The translations under genes and the position numbers were made by a program. Shown here piece after piece: positions 1-4,551 of a DNA stretch of 5,194 bases. The notes beneath the pieces were generated by a model. It was not told the origin of the DNA and did not search any database. It saw nothing but the letters and a program-made list of their open reading frames with translations. Origin of the DNA: an uncultured Eubacteriales bacterium (lineage in GTDB: Bacteria > Bacillota > Clostridia > Christensenellales > Aristaeellaceae); contig USCW01000137.1 of the NCBI GenBank assembly GCA_900553315.1, forward strand, positions 1 through 5,194. Reading direction: 5' to 3'. Every line of letters begins with the position of its first letter. The first letter of the stretch is position 1.

Positions 1-1
1 C

Positions 2-18
2 AGCCGCCACTGGCGGCT
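2..18. repeat. short perfect hairpin at the left edge
   Basis: Arms AGCCGCC (2-8) and GGCGGCT (12-18) pair over 7 bp around a 3-nt loop. The plus-strand sequence that follows is pyrimidine-rich (GTCTTTCCCTCCC) but has no proper T run. It could be a weak terminator for an unseen plus-strand gene, or the apical part of the repeat copy whose right arm begins at 31. The sequence to the left is outside the window, so neither reading can be settled. Confidence 0.35.
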
Positions 19-30
19 ATGGCTGTCTTT

Positions 31-56
31 CCCTCCCTCGCGCTCCCTCCCGAAGA
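31..56 (+). repeat. partial intergenic repeat, copy R1 (right arm and tail only)
   Basis: Positions 32-56 match 3075-3099 exactly: the right stem arm CCTCCCTCGC followed by the tail GCTCCCTCCCGAAGA. No matching left arm (GCGAGGGAGG) is visible within positions 1-30, so this copy either begins left of the window with a larger loop or is a fragment. After position 56 the similarity to the other copies stops; the GGGTAC block found in R2 and R3 is absent. It lies about 140 bp beyond the rpmB terminator. Confidence 0.7.
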
Positions 57-196
57 TCAATTTTCAGGTGGATGCAGTTGAACACTTCGATGTAACTTGG
101 TTTGTCCATGAAGGTATGGCAAAGACATTCGTCATCCATACCTTCGGGAATTTTGAATATCCGGTTGAAGCGTCAGGAATATCCCCGCATATAGCA
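57..196. other. non-coding interval with one inverted and one direct repeat
   Basis: No supported gene lies here. GAAGGTATGG (110-119) and CCATACCTTC (136-145) form a perfect 10-bp stem with a 16-nt loop. GAATATCC occurs twice in the same direction (155-162 and 177-184), 22 bp apart or about two helical turns. Neither has a T run or a neighbouring promoter that would assign it a role. A 28-codon plus-strand frame starting at 109 has no ribosome binding site and no recognisable content. Confidence 0.4.
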
Positions 197-228
197 AAAC
201 CCGCCCAGCAATAAAGCTAGGCGGGTTT
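197..228 (-). terminator. intrinsic terminator of rpmB
   Basis: Arms AAACCCGCC (197-205) and GGCGGGTTT (220-228) pair over 9 bp. Three more pairs (AGC/GCT) follow after one mismatch, around an AATAAA loop. On the minus strand the stem runs into TTTTGCTAT, 75 nt beyond the rpmB stop, as expected for a factor-independent terminator. On the plus strand the stem is followed by the weaker TTTATCT, so it may act in both directions. Confidence 0.8.
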
Positions 229-302
229 ATCTCCAGCGGTGCATCCATGCCGATTCAGAATGCTTTTCCTTCTTGAAAACTCGGCATTCCCCGTTCCGGA
301 AC

Positions 303-515
303 TCAAGCCTCCTGAGACTTGGTGGGCAGGGCACGGGCAACATTGCCGCTACGCAGGCAACGAGTGCACACATTCAGCCGGGTGGCACGACCATTCACAA
401 CCACGCGCACCTTCTGAACGTTAGGCGCCCAAGTGGTGTGGGTCTTGCGGTTGGAGTGGCTCACGTTATTACCGTTCAGCGTACCCTTGCCGCATACTTC
501 GCAAAACTTTCCCAT
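303..515 (-). CDS. rpmB: 50S ribosomal protein L28
   Basis: This is a structural protein of the large ribosomal subunit, 70 aa, close to the usual 60-80. The N-terminal block GKFCEVCGKG, the central SHSNRKTHTTW (19-29) and PNVQKVRV, and the C-terminal CTRCLRSG are hallmark L28 sequence. Two CxxC pairs (C5/C8 and C50/C53) make it the zinc-binding, cysteine-containing form of L28. The ATG at 515 is chosen over an in-frame ATG at 548 because AGGAGG (525-530) sits 9 nt upstream and because family sequences begin at MGKxC. The 11 extra upstream codons would also cover the ribosome binding site. The gene stands alone with its own promoter (561-589) and terminator (197-228), typical of single-gene rpmB units. 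Identification is essentially certain. Confidence 0.98.
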   Translation of the reverse strand: MGKFCEVCGKGTLNGNNVSHSNRKTHTTWAPNVQKVRVVVNGRATRLNVCTRCLRSGNVARALPTKSQEA

Positions 516-560
516 GGATCTACACCTCCTTTTGGAGTTTGCAAACACGTTAGCTTGGTT

Positions 561-589
561 ATTTTAGCATGTTTCACCCGTAATTGCAA
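561..589 (-). promoter_or_regulatory. sigma-A-type promoter of rpmB
   Basis: On the minus strand, -35 TTGCAA (589-584) and -10 TAAAAT (566-561) are separated by exactly 17 bp. TG one base before the -10 box gives an extended -10 (TGCTAAAAT). The stretch upstream of -35 is A/T-rich (AAAATAAAAA), resembling an UP element. The predicted start near 554 gives a leader of about 40 nt that includes the AGGAGG site. The promoter lies just beyond the stop codon of the response-regulator gene. Confidence 0.8.
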
Positions 590-632
590 GCCCCATTTTT
601 ATTTTCCGACAGATTTACGGAAATTTTTCGGC

Positions 633-1388
633 TCAGGAAAACATCTGCTCCAGCTCTTCATATTTTTCATGGGTAATCAGCGCGTCGTGCTTCGTGCCAT
701 GAAGCCGCACCACGTACGTCCAGCGGCCGTAGGGCGTAATGCTGTCAATCTGGTTCAAATTGATAATATAGCTTTTATGGCATCGGAAGAAGACCGCCGG
801 GTCAAGCTTCGCTTCCGTGTCTCCCAGACTATCACTCGTTTCATAGCGTCCCTCACCCGTTGTATAGATCACGGTAGAGCGGTTTTCCCGCTGCACCAGC
901 AGAATATCGCTCATCTTGAGGAAGCTCACGCCCTCCCGGTGATGCAGCATCAGGCGGCCATTTGCGATGCGGTTCGGCTGGCGGGTCAGTCCCGGCAAGG
1001 GCTGCTCATCCACGTGCATCAGCCGATCCCGCGCCCGTTCCAGCGTCTGCATTACCCGCTCCACCTTGAAGGGTTTAATAAGGTAATCGAACGCGTACAC
1101 CTCGAAAGCATCGCCCATGTACTGGTCATGAGCCGTCGCAAAAATCAGCACTACCGTAGGGTCCATATCCTGAATCATGCGCGCACATTCCACGCCGCTT
1201 TTCCCGGGCATTTCCACGTCCAGAAAGCAGACCTGCGGACGCTTCTCCTCCACCAGCGTCATCAGCTCGTCCCCGTTGGCTGCCTCGCCCACCAATGTGA
1301 AGCCGTCCACCCGCTCCACCATTTTGCGCACGATCAGGCGCATTCCCGGATCATCGTCGGCGATTACCACCTTCAAGGTCTCCGGCAT
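633..1388 (-). CDS. LytTR-family response regulator
   Basis: A 251-aa two-domain DNA-binding response regulator of the LytR/AlgR type. Residues 5-120 are a receiver domain: acidic pair D12/D13, phosphoacceptor D57 in CFLDVEMPGKSG, T85 and K105 in the YLIKPF motif. Residues about 145-248 are a LytTR DNA-binding domain, seen in the pattern VSFLKMSDILLVQRENR, FFRCHKSYIINLNQI and the closing Y-rich strand. All phosphorylation residues are intact, so it should be switched by a sensor kinase. The start at 1388 fits the family (MPETLKVVIADDD) and has AGGAGG (1397-1402) 8 nt upstream. An upstream in-frame ATG at 1469 would extend into the neighbouring gene and is not favoured. No histidine kinase lies in the window. 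The intrinsic terminator at 1405-1434 directly precedes its ribosome binding site. No terminator is seen before the rpmB promoter, so transcripts may read into rpmB. Confidence 0.93.
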   Translation of the reverse strand: MPETLKVVIADDDPGMRLIVRKMVERVDGFTLVGEAANGDELMTLVEEKRPQVCFLDVEMPGKSGVECARMIQDMDPTVVLIFATAHDQYMGDAFEVYAFDYLIKPFKVERVMQTLERARDRLMHVDEQPLPGLTRQPNRIANGRLMLHHREGVSFLKMSDILLVQRENRSTVIYTTGEGRYETSDSLGDTEAKLDPAVFFRCHKSYIINLNQIDSITPYGRWTYVVRLHGTKHDALITHEKYEELEQMFS

Positions 1389-1394
1389 GTTTCT

Positions 1395-1403
1395 CTCCTC
1401 CTT
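1395..1403 (-). promoter_or_regulatory. ribosome binding site of the response regulator, abutting a terminator
   Basis: Minus-strand AAGGAGGAG begins two bases after the T run of the intrinsic terminator and lies 8 nt (from AGGAGG) before the ATG at 1388. Its GGAGGA core repeats the left arm of that terminator, so the right arm (TTCCTCC) could pair with either the stem or this site. Only 16 nt separate the T run from the start codon, which leaves no room for a promoter between them. Confidence 0.75.
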
Positions 1404-1404
1404 C

Positions 1405-1434
1405 AAAAAAGGGAGGAAGCAGCAGCCTCCTCCC
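1405..1434 (-). terminator. strong intrinsic terminator between the DPCH gene and the response regulator
   Basis: On the minus strand GGGAGGAGGC and GCTTCCTCCC pair over 10 bp, including one G-T wobble, around a TGCT loop (1434-1411). A perfect T6 follows (1410-1405). This is a textbook factor-independent terminator, 6 nt after the stop codon of the preceding gene. It should end the nfeD-floA-DPCH transcript. Because it also lies immediately upstream of the response-regulator ribosome binding site, it may act as an attenuator for that gene. Confidence 0.88.
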
Positions 1435-1440
1435 CCTTGC

Positions 1441-1947
1441 TCATGGATACATCTTCCGTTTCCGCTCACAGGGGCGGGTCAAAATCTCATTCATGACAAA
1501 CGCCTGACGCATGGCCTCTGGCGTGAACTCCAGCGGCATTTCCGACGCTTCCTCGACAGGCTCCGCCACATCACTCTGTACGTTTACCCGCAGTCGATGC
1601 TGCATTTCCTTCCGTTCAGTCACACGCTGAACCGCATGCTGCTCCAGCGTAGCCGGATGACAGGGGTCGGTTCCCTCCATAGGTTTCGCCGGATGGCAGG
1701 GATCCTTGCCCTCCATCGTTTCAATGCGTGCGCCCTCGCACAGATCATCCATAGGCTCCGGCGTCATGTCCTCTGGCGTCATGTCGTCCAGTTCATCCAG
1801 CATATCCAGCTGAACAGGCTTCTGCTCCTTTGTGGGCGGAACGGGTACGAAGTCCCGTTCCTGCCCTGCTTTGGCTTTTTTCTGCTTCTTCGCCTTTTCC
1901 ATCTGAGCAAGCCAGAAAAATAAGGCAAGCACAATGATGATTTCCAT
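1441..1947 (-). CDS. membrane-anchored DPCH-repeat protein of unknown function
   Basis: A 168-aa protein of unknown function. Residues 3-15 (IIIVLALFFWLAQ) form a short hydrophobic segment followed at once by a highly basic stretch (KAKKQKKAKAGQ, 18-29), which predicts a single-pass anchor with the remainder in the cytoplasm. The middle is acidic and low in complexity, with DMTPE repeated 5 codons apart (55-64). Two 12-residue tandem repeats of MEGxDPCHPA follow (78-99; C84/H85 and C96/H97), preceded by a related CEG at 70-72. The C-terminus has a helix with VMNEIL (151-156) and a basic tail. From memory, DPCH motifs plus a C-terminal 'MxEIL...basic' element recur in clostridial hypothetical proteins; no search was run. 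The ATG at 1947 is the first possible start after the floA stop, which is in the same frame 36 nt earlier. The ribosome binding site (GGGGAG, about 12 nt away) is weak, so translation may depend on floA. It is the last gene before the terminator at 1405-1434. Confidence 0.82.
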   Translation of the reverse strand: MEIIIVLALFFWLAQMEKAKKQKKAKAGQERDFVPVPPTKEQKPVQLDMLDELDDMTPEDMTPEPMDDLCEGARIETMEGKDPCHPAKPMEGTDPCHPATLEQHAVQRVTERKEMQHRLRVNVQSDVAEPVEEASEMPLEFTPEAMRQAFVMNEILTRPCERKRKMYP

Positions 1948-1980
1948 TCTGGGATGCTTCTCCCCTTTCGCGTCCCGGAC

Positions 1981-3000
1981 TTACTTCTTGGAAGCGTGGG
2001 GTTCGTGATTCGCGGTCGTCGCGGGCGTACCGGCCTTGGCAATGCTGTCCCGCATGTTCGTATCAGCAATAGTGTTCTGCATCTGATAGTAATCCAGCAC
2101 ACCCAGCTTGCCCTCGCGCAGCGCAGCGGCCATGGCACGCGGCACCTCTGCCTCTGCCTCAACCACCTTGGCGCGCATCTCCTGCACAGCCGCCTTCATT
2201 TCCTGCTCGTGCGCAACAGCCATGGCACGGCGTTCCTCTGCCTTGGCCTGTGCGATACGGCGATCGGCTTCGGCCTGATCCATTTGCAGCTGAGCGCCAA
2301 TGTTGCGGCCCACGTCCACGTCCGCAATGTCGATGGACAGAATTTCGAAGGCCGTACCTGCATCAAGGCCCTTGCTCAGCACCGTGCGGCTGATCAGATC
2401 GGGATTCTCCAGCACCTGCTCGTGGGTTTCCGCGGAACCAACGGTGGTAACAATACCCTCGCCGACGCGGGCAATGACCGTTTCCTCACCAGCACCACCC
2501 ACCAGACGGTCAATGTTCGTGCGCACGGTCACACGGGCCTTAGCACGCAGCTCAATACCGTCCTTGGCAATAGCCGCCACAACGGGAGTCTCAATGACCT
2601 TAGGGGTAACGCTCATCTGCACGGCCTGAAACACGTCGCGGCCCGCCAGATCAATGGCACACGCCTTTTCAAAGGGCATTTCAATATTCGCACGCTGCGC
2701 GGCGATCAAGGCGTTGATGACCCGATCCACATTGCCGCCCGCAAGGAAGTGTGTTTCCAGTTTGGCAATGGTCAAATCAAGGCCCGCTTTATTGGCCTTA
2801 ATCAGCGGATACACCAACCGCTGAGGCTGAATGCGCCGCACGCGCATACCTACCAGCGTACCGATGGAAATATGCACACCGGACGCCAGCGCGCTGATCC
2901 ACAACCCAATGGGGAAGAACCGCAGAAACACCGCCAGCACAATCAGCACCAGCACGACAACCAACGCAATGACCAGAATTCCCGACTCCATGGCTCCCAT
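1981..3000 (-). CDS. floA: flotillin-like protein FloA (UPF0365, SPFH family)
   Basis: A bacterial flotillin that oligomerises at the cytoplasmic membrane and organises functional membrane microdomains, 339 aa against about 330 for Bacillus subtilis FloA. Residues 8-26 are a strongly hydrophobic membrane-inserted segment, with a second hydrophobic region at about 28-55 (FFPIGLW onward). The SPFH/PHB domain covers about 60-230, including RANIEMPFEKACAIDLAGRD and KARVTVRTNIDRLVGG. A long Ala/Glu/Arg-rich coiled-coil region follows (about 230-300, with several EA-type repeats), then the conserved LGVLDYYQMQN. The start at 3000 has GGAGG (3008-3012) 7 nt upstream; the ATG three codons later is too far from it. 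The gene follows nfeD, the usual partner, but 287 bp away across a large palindromic repeat. The protein is complete with nothing missing. Confidence 0.97.
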   Translation of the reverse strand: MGAMESGILVIALVVVLVLIVLAVFLRFFPIGLWISALASGVHISIGTLVGMRVRRIQPQRLVYPLIKANKAGLDLTIAKLETHFLAGGNVDRVINALIAAQRANIEMPFEKACAIDLAGRDVFQAVQMSVTPKVIETPVVAAIAKDGIELRAKARVTVRTNIDRLVGGAGEETVIARVGEGIVTTVGSAETHEQVLENPDLISRTVLSKGLDAGTAFEILSIDIADVDVGRNIGAQLQMDQAEADRRIAQAKAEERRAMAVAHEQEMKAAVQEMRAKVVEAEAEVPRAMAAALREGKLGVLDYYQMQNTIADTNMRDSIAKAGTPATTANHEPHASKK

Positions 3001-3044
3001 ATTCTCTCCTCCTTATTGTATCAAAACGGGGACGCGGGGGTGTT

Positions 3045-3084
3045 GCGAGGGAGGCCGCTTCTCTAAGAGAAGCGCCTCCCTCGC
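3045..3084 (+). repeat. hairpin of intergenic repeat copy R2
   Basis: The left arm GCGAGGGAGG (3045-3054), a bulged C (3055) and CGCTTCTC (3056-3063) pair with GAGAAGCG (3067-3074) and CCTCCCTCGC (3075-3084) around a TAA loop: 18 bp with one bulge. The tail GCTCCCTCCCGAAGAG follows to 3100. It lies in the leader of floA, about 45 bp upstream of its start codon. There is no T run on either side, so it does not look like an ordinary terminator. Confidence 0.9.
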
Positions 3085-3235
3085 GCTCCCTCCCGAAGAG
3101 TAGCGGACGTTCCGCAATGGGTACTTTCCTACAAACGCATTTCTTGCCGTAGCTTTTTACGCTGGGCAAGCTATGCTTAACAGGAACACGTACCCGCTGC
3201 ACCACGCGCCATCCGCTCTTCGGGAGGGGGGCCCA

Positions 3236-3269
3236 GGGGAGGCGCTTCTGGCACAGAAGCGGCCTCCCC
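3236..3269 (-). repeat. hairpin of intergenic repeat copy R3
   Basis: Read on the minus strand, GGGGAGG, a bulged C and CGCTTCTG pair with CAGAAGCG and CCTCCCC around a TGC loop: 15 bp with one bulge. The tail CCCCCTCCCGAAGAG follows down to 3216. It begins 18 nt beyond the nfeD stop, in the sense orientation of the nfeD transcript, while R2 is inverted. No T run follows the stem. Confidence 0.9.
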
Positions 3270-3287
3270 CCAGAGTTCTCTTCCCCA

Positions 3288-3788
3288 TCACGTCTCTATC
3301 GTTCTCACCAGTACCCTGCTGCCCTCCACGCTAACGATGCGTACCTTCACGCCGGACTGCACAAATTCGCCCTCGCTGACCACGTTCAAACGCACACCGT
3401 CAAACTCCGCCATGCCCGTGGGACGCAGCACCGTCGTGGTTACGCCCTCCTTGCCCAGAAAGATTTCCATGTCCTTGTTGGAGCGATACCCTGCCGCATT
3501 GTTTTCCGTGTCCCGCAGGATGATCTTGCTCTTGCTGAGCTTTCCTTTCGTCGCGCTATGCAATGCCAGCGAAATAGCGATCGCATCCACCGACAGCACG
3601 ATTAGTGTCATACCCAGCGCCGCCATCGGACCATGGTTGATCCATGTCAGCGTTATGGTAATCACTTGCAGCACAATGCCCGAAATTCCCGGCAGACCAA
3701 ACCCCGGCATGAACGCTTCCAGAATCAGCAGCGCCACACCCACTAATCCGCAGATCAGCGTCGGCAGATTCTCCGCAATAAACTCCAT
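3288..3788 (-). CDS. nfeD: short NfeD family membrane protein
   Basis: A 166-aa NfeD protein of the short type, without the N-terminal serine-protease (ClpP-like) domain found in long NfeD proteins. Residues about 10-25, 33-50 and 55-76 form three membrane segments, with the conserved LEAFMPGFGLPGISG between the first two. A charged linker follows (80-108), then a C-terminal OB-fold (about 110-166) with LGKEGVTTTVLRPTG, FDGVRLNVVSEG and VKVRIVSVEGSRVLVR, the NfeD signature. NfeD proteins are typically encoded beside flotillins and are thought to work with them at membrane microdomains; floA is indeed the next gene. The ATG at 3788 is preceded by a purine-rich GGGGGCGAGAG, a weak ribosome binding site compared with its neighbours. 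A promoter candidate lies about 70 bp upstream (3855-3863). Confidence 0.93.
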   Translation of the reverse strand: MEFIAENLPTLICGLVGVALLILEAFMPGFGLPGISGIVLQVITITLTWINHGPMAALGMTLIVLSVDAIAISLALHSATKGKLSKSKIILRDTENNAAGYRSNKDMEIFLGKEGVTTTVLRPTGMAEFDGVRLNVVSEGEFVQSGVKVRIVSVEGSRVLVRTIET

Positions 3789-3854
3789 AACTCTCGCCCC
3801 CGTGTTCTTCGAAGCGTCAGCGGCCTTTCGCCACGCGCCCGTTTCGATGGTGCA

Positions 3855-3863
3855 AGTATAGCA
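3855..3863 (-). promoter_or_regulatory. extended -10 promoter candidate for nfeD-floA
   Basis: Minus-strand TGCTATACT is a good extended -10 box (TGnTATAAT type). No convincing -35 lies 16-18 bp upstream, which is tolerated with an extended -10. The start would fall near 3848, giving a leader of about 60 nt. It sits in the 127-bp gap between the second glycosylase gene and nfeD. No terminator is seen in that gap, so read-through from the glycosylase genes is also possible. Confidence 0.55.
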
Positions 3864-3887
3864 TACATTTTGCCGTTATCCCAGCCT

Positions 3888-3900
3888 CTTTGCACCAAAG
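3888..3900. promoter_or_regulatory. 13-bp dyad upstream of the nfeD promoter
   Basis: CTTTG-CAC-CAAAG is a perfect 5-3-5 dyad lying just upstream of where the -35 region would be. Part of it recurs inverted as GGTGCAA (3849-3855) on the other side of the -10 box, matching TTGCACC at 3890-3896. The arrangement could be a regulator binding site, but a dyad this short also arises by chance. Confidence 0.3.
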
Positions 3901-3915
3901 ATACACTTTCGCGCT

Positions 3916-4536
3916 TCATTTGACAACGCCGCGTTCAACCAATAGCTCCCGCAGGCGCAGCAAGTCCTCCTGATACGTCGCTACCAGCGCACGATTATAA
4001 ATGATCGACGCAGGATGATACAGCGGATACACCCGGCACGACCACGCGCCCTTTTCACCCGGAATGCTGATTTTCGTCGCCTTTTCCACACCATGGCATT
4101 GACCGATGGTCTGTTCCCGCCCCAGCAATGCCTTCAGCGCCACGTTGCCCAATGTAACAATAGTTTTCGGCTGCACCAGCAGAATTTCCCGCTTAAGCCA
4201 CGGGGTGAAGAGCTCCAATTCCTCCCGGTTCGGTGGGCGATTGGAGACTGTGCCCTTGACGCTGATCTTCACCGGACGCACCTTGACCACGTTCGAGATA
4301 TAAATCTCTTCCCGCAGCAGACCGACCACGGACAGGAATCCGTCAAGATTCTTTCCGGCCTTGCCCACGAAGGGGCGACCCTGCAAGGTTTCCTGTTCGC
4401 CGGGTGCTTCGCCGATCAACATGATTTCCGGACTGTGCCATTGTCCCTCACCGAAGACAATGGGCTTTTCCTCTGCGGGCCACATGCTTTCGAAGAAGCG
4501 GCGCAGTTCACCGCGAAATTTCTGCATTGCGTCCAT
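3916..4536 (-). CDS. family 4-type uracil-DNA glycosylase paralogue lacking the Fe-S cysteines
   Basis: A 206-aa protein of the uracil-DNA glycosylase superfamily (COG1573 type, in older databases sometimes called phage polymerase-related). Motif 1 is GEAPGEQETLQGRPFVGKAG (42-61). The strand YISNVVKVRP (79-88) and motif 3 YHPASIIYN (173-181) are also present, so the fold and uracil pocket look intact. The Fe-S cluster of family 4 enzymes is missing. There is no N-terminal CxxC, V86 replaces the cysteine of KCRP, and no cysteine matches C103 of the upstream paralogue; the only cysteines are C147 and C167. A 10-residue insertion-like stretch (KISVKGTVSN, 90-99) follows the KVRP motif. The ATG at 4536 is set by TAAGGAGG (4544-4551), 7 nt away. 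A role in removing uracil from DNA is inferred; loss of the cluster leaves activity and substrate uncertain. Confidence 0.85.
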   Translation of the reverse strand: MDAMQKFRGELRRFFESMWPAEEKPIVFGEGQWHSPEIMLIGEAPGEQETLQGRPFVGKAGKNLDGFLSVVGLLREEIYISNVVKVRPVKISVKGTVSNRPPNREELELFTPWLKREILLVQPKTIVTLGNVALKALLGREQTIGQCHGVEKATKISIPGEKGAWSCRVYPLYHPASIIYNRALVATYQEDLLRLRELLVERGVVK

Positions 4537-4543
4537 GCGTGCG

Positions 4544-4551
4544 CCTCCTTA
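4544..4551 (-). promoter_or_regulatory. ribosome binding site overlapping the upstream stop codon
   Basis: Minus-strand TAAGGAGG contains the TAA stop (4551-4549) of the first glycosylase gene and the AGGAGG site of the second, 7 nt before its ATG at 4536. The overlap indicates one transcript and probable translational coupling of the two paralogues. Confidence 0.85.

Larger units (their letters stand above)
3045..3273. repeat. imperfect palindrome of about 230 bp made of two inverted repeat copies (R2 and R3)
   Basis: Two copies of a repeat of roughly 115 bp face each other with a common centre near 3157. Matching blocks are the hairpins (3045-3084 and 3236-3269), CCCTCCCGAAGAG with its complement (ending 3100 and starting 3216), AGCGGA/TCCGCT (3102 and 3212), GGGTAC/GTACCC (3119 and 3190), TTCCT/AGGAA, and a central CTTGCC/GGCAAG stem (3143-3148 and 3165-3170). 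All these pairs share the same midpoint to within about 2 bp. The whole element fills most of the nfeD-floA gap and carries no credible gene. It may be a MITE-like insertion or two tail-to-tail REP-type units. Confidence 0.85.

Noticed and set aside
603..623. TTTCCG/CGGAAA hairpin as a terminator of the response-regulator gene
   Set aside because: The T run follows the stem only on the plus strand, where no gene needs it. On the minus strand the stem is followed by A-rich sequence, and the stem is only 6 bp.
273..1496. Plus-strand open frame of 407 codons
   Set aside because: It runs antisense across rpmB, the response regulator and the end of the DPCH gene, has no recognisable domain, and is His/Arg-rich in the way expected of a shadow frame in GC-rich DNA.
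1435..1520. TTGACC near the end of the DPCH gene as a -35 for the response regulator
   Set aside because: The nearest -10-like hexamer is about 27 bp away, and a transcript started there would still meet the terminator at 1405-1434.
1981..1983. Stop-codon read-through joining FloA to the DPCH protein
   Set aside because: The two frames are in register (TAA then 11 sense codons to the ATG), but one chance in three gives this. FloA is complete at its normal length, and no read-through signal is visible.
3015..3020. TACAAT with upstream TG as a promoter for floA
   Set aside because: Transcription would begin at about 3008, inside the floA ribosome binding site, leaving a message without it. 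No matching -35 box is seen.
1954..3066. Plus-strand open frame of 370 codons opposite floA
   Set aside because: It is an antisense shadow of floA, which is unmistakable on the minus strand. The translation is His/Gln/Asn-rich and matches no family I know.
2798..3205. Minus-strand open frame of 135 codons spanning the nfeD-floA gap
   Set aside because: It overlaps the floA N-terminus in another frame, passes through repeat R2, and has low-complexity Arg/Gly/Ala content. No ribosome binding site supports it.
3045..3269. The nfeD-floA repeats as intrinsic terminators
   Set aside because: The stems are long and stable, but neither strand has a T run after them, and no copy gains one.
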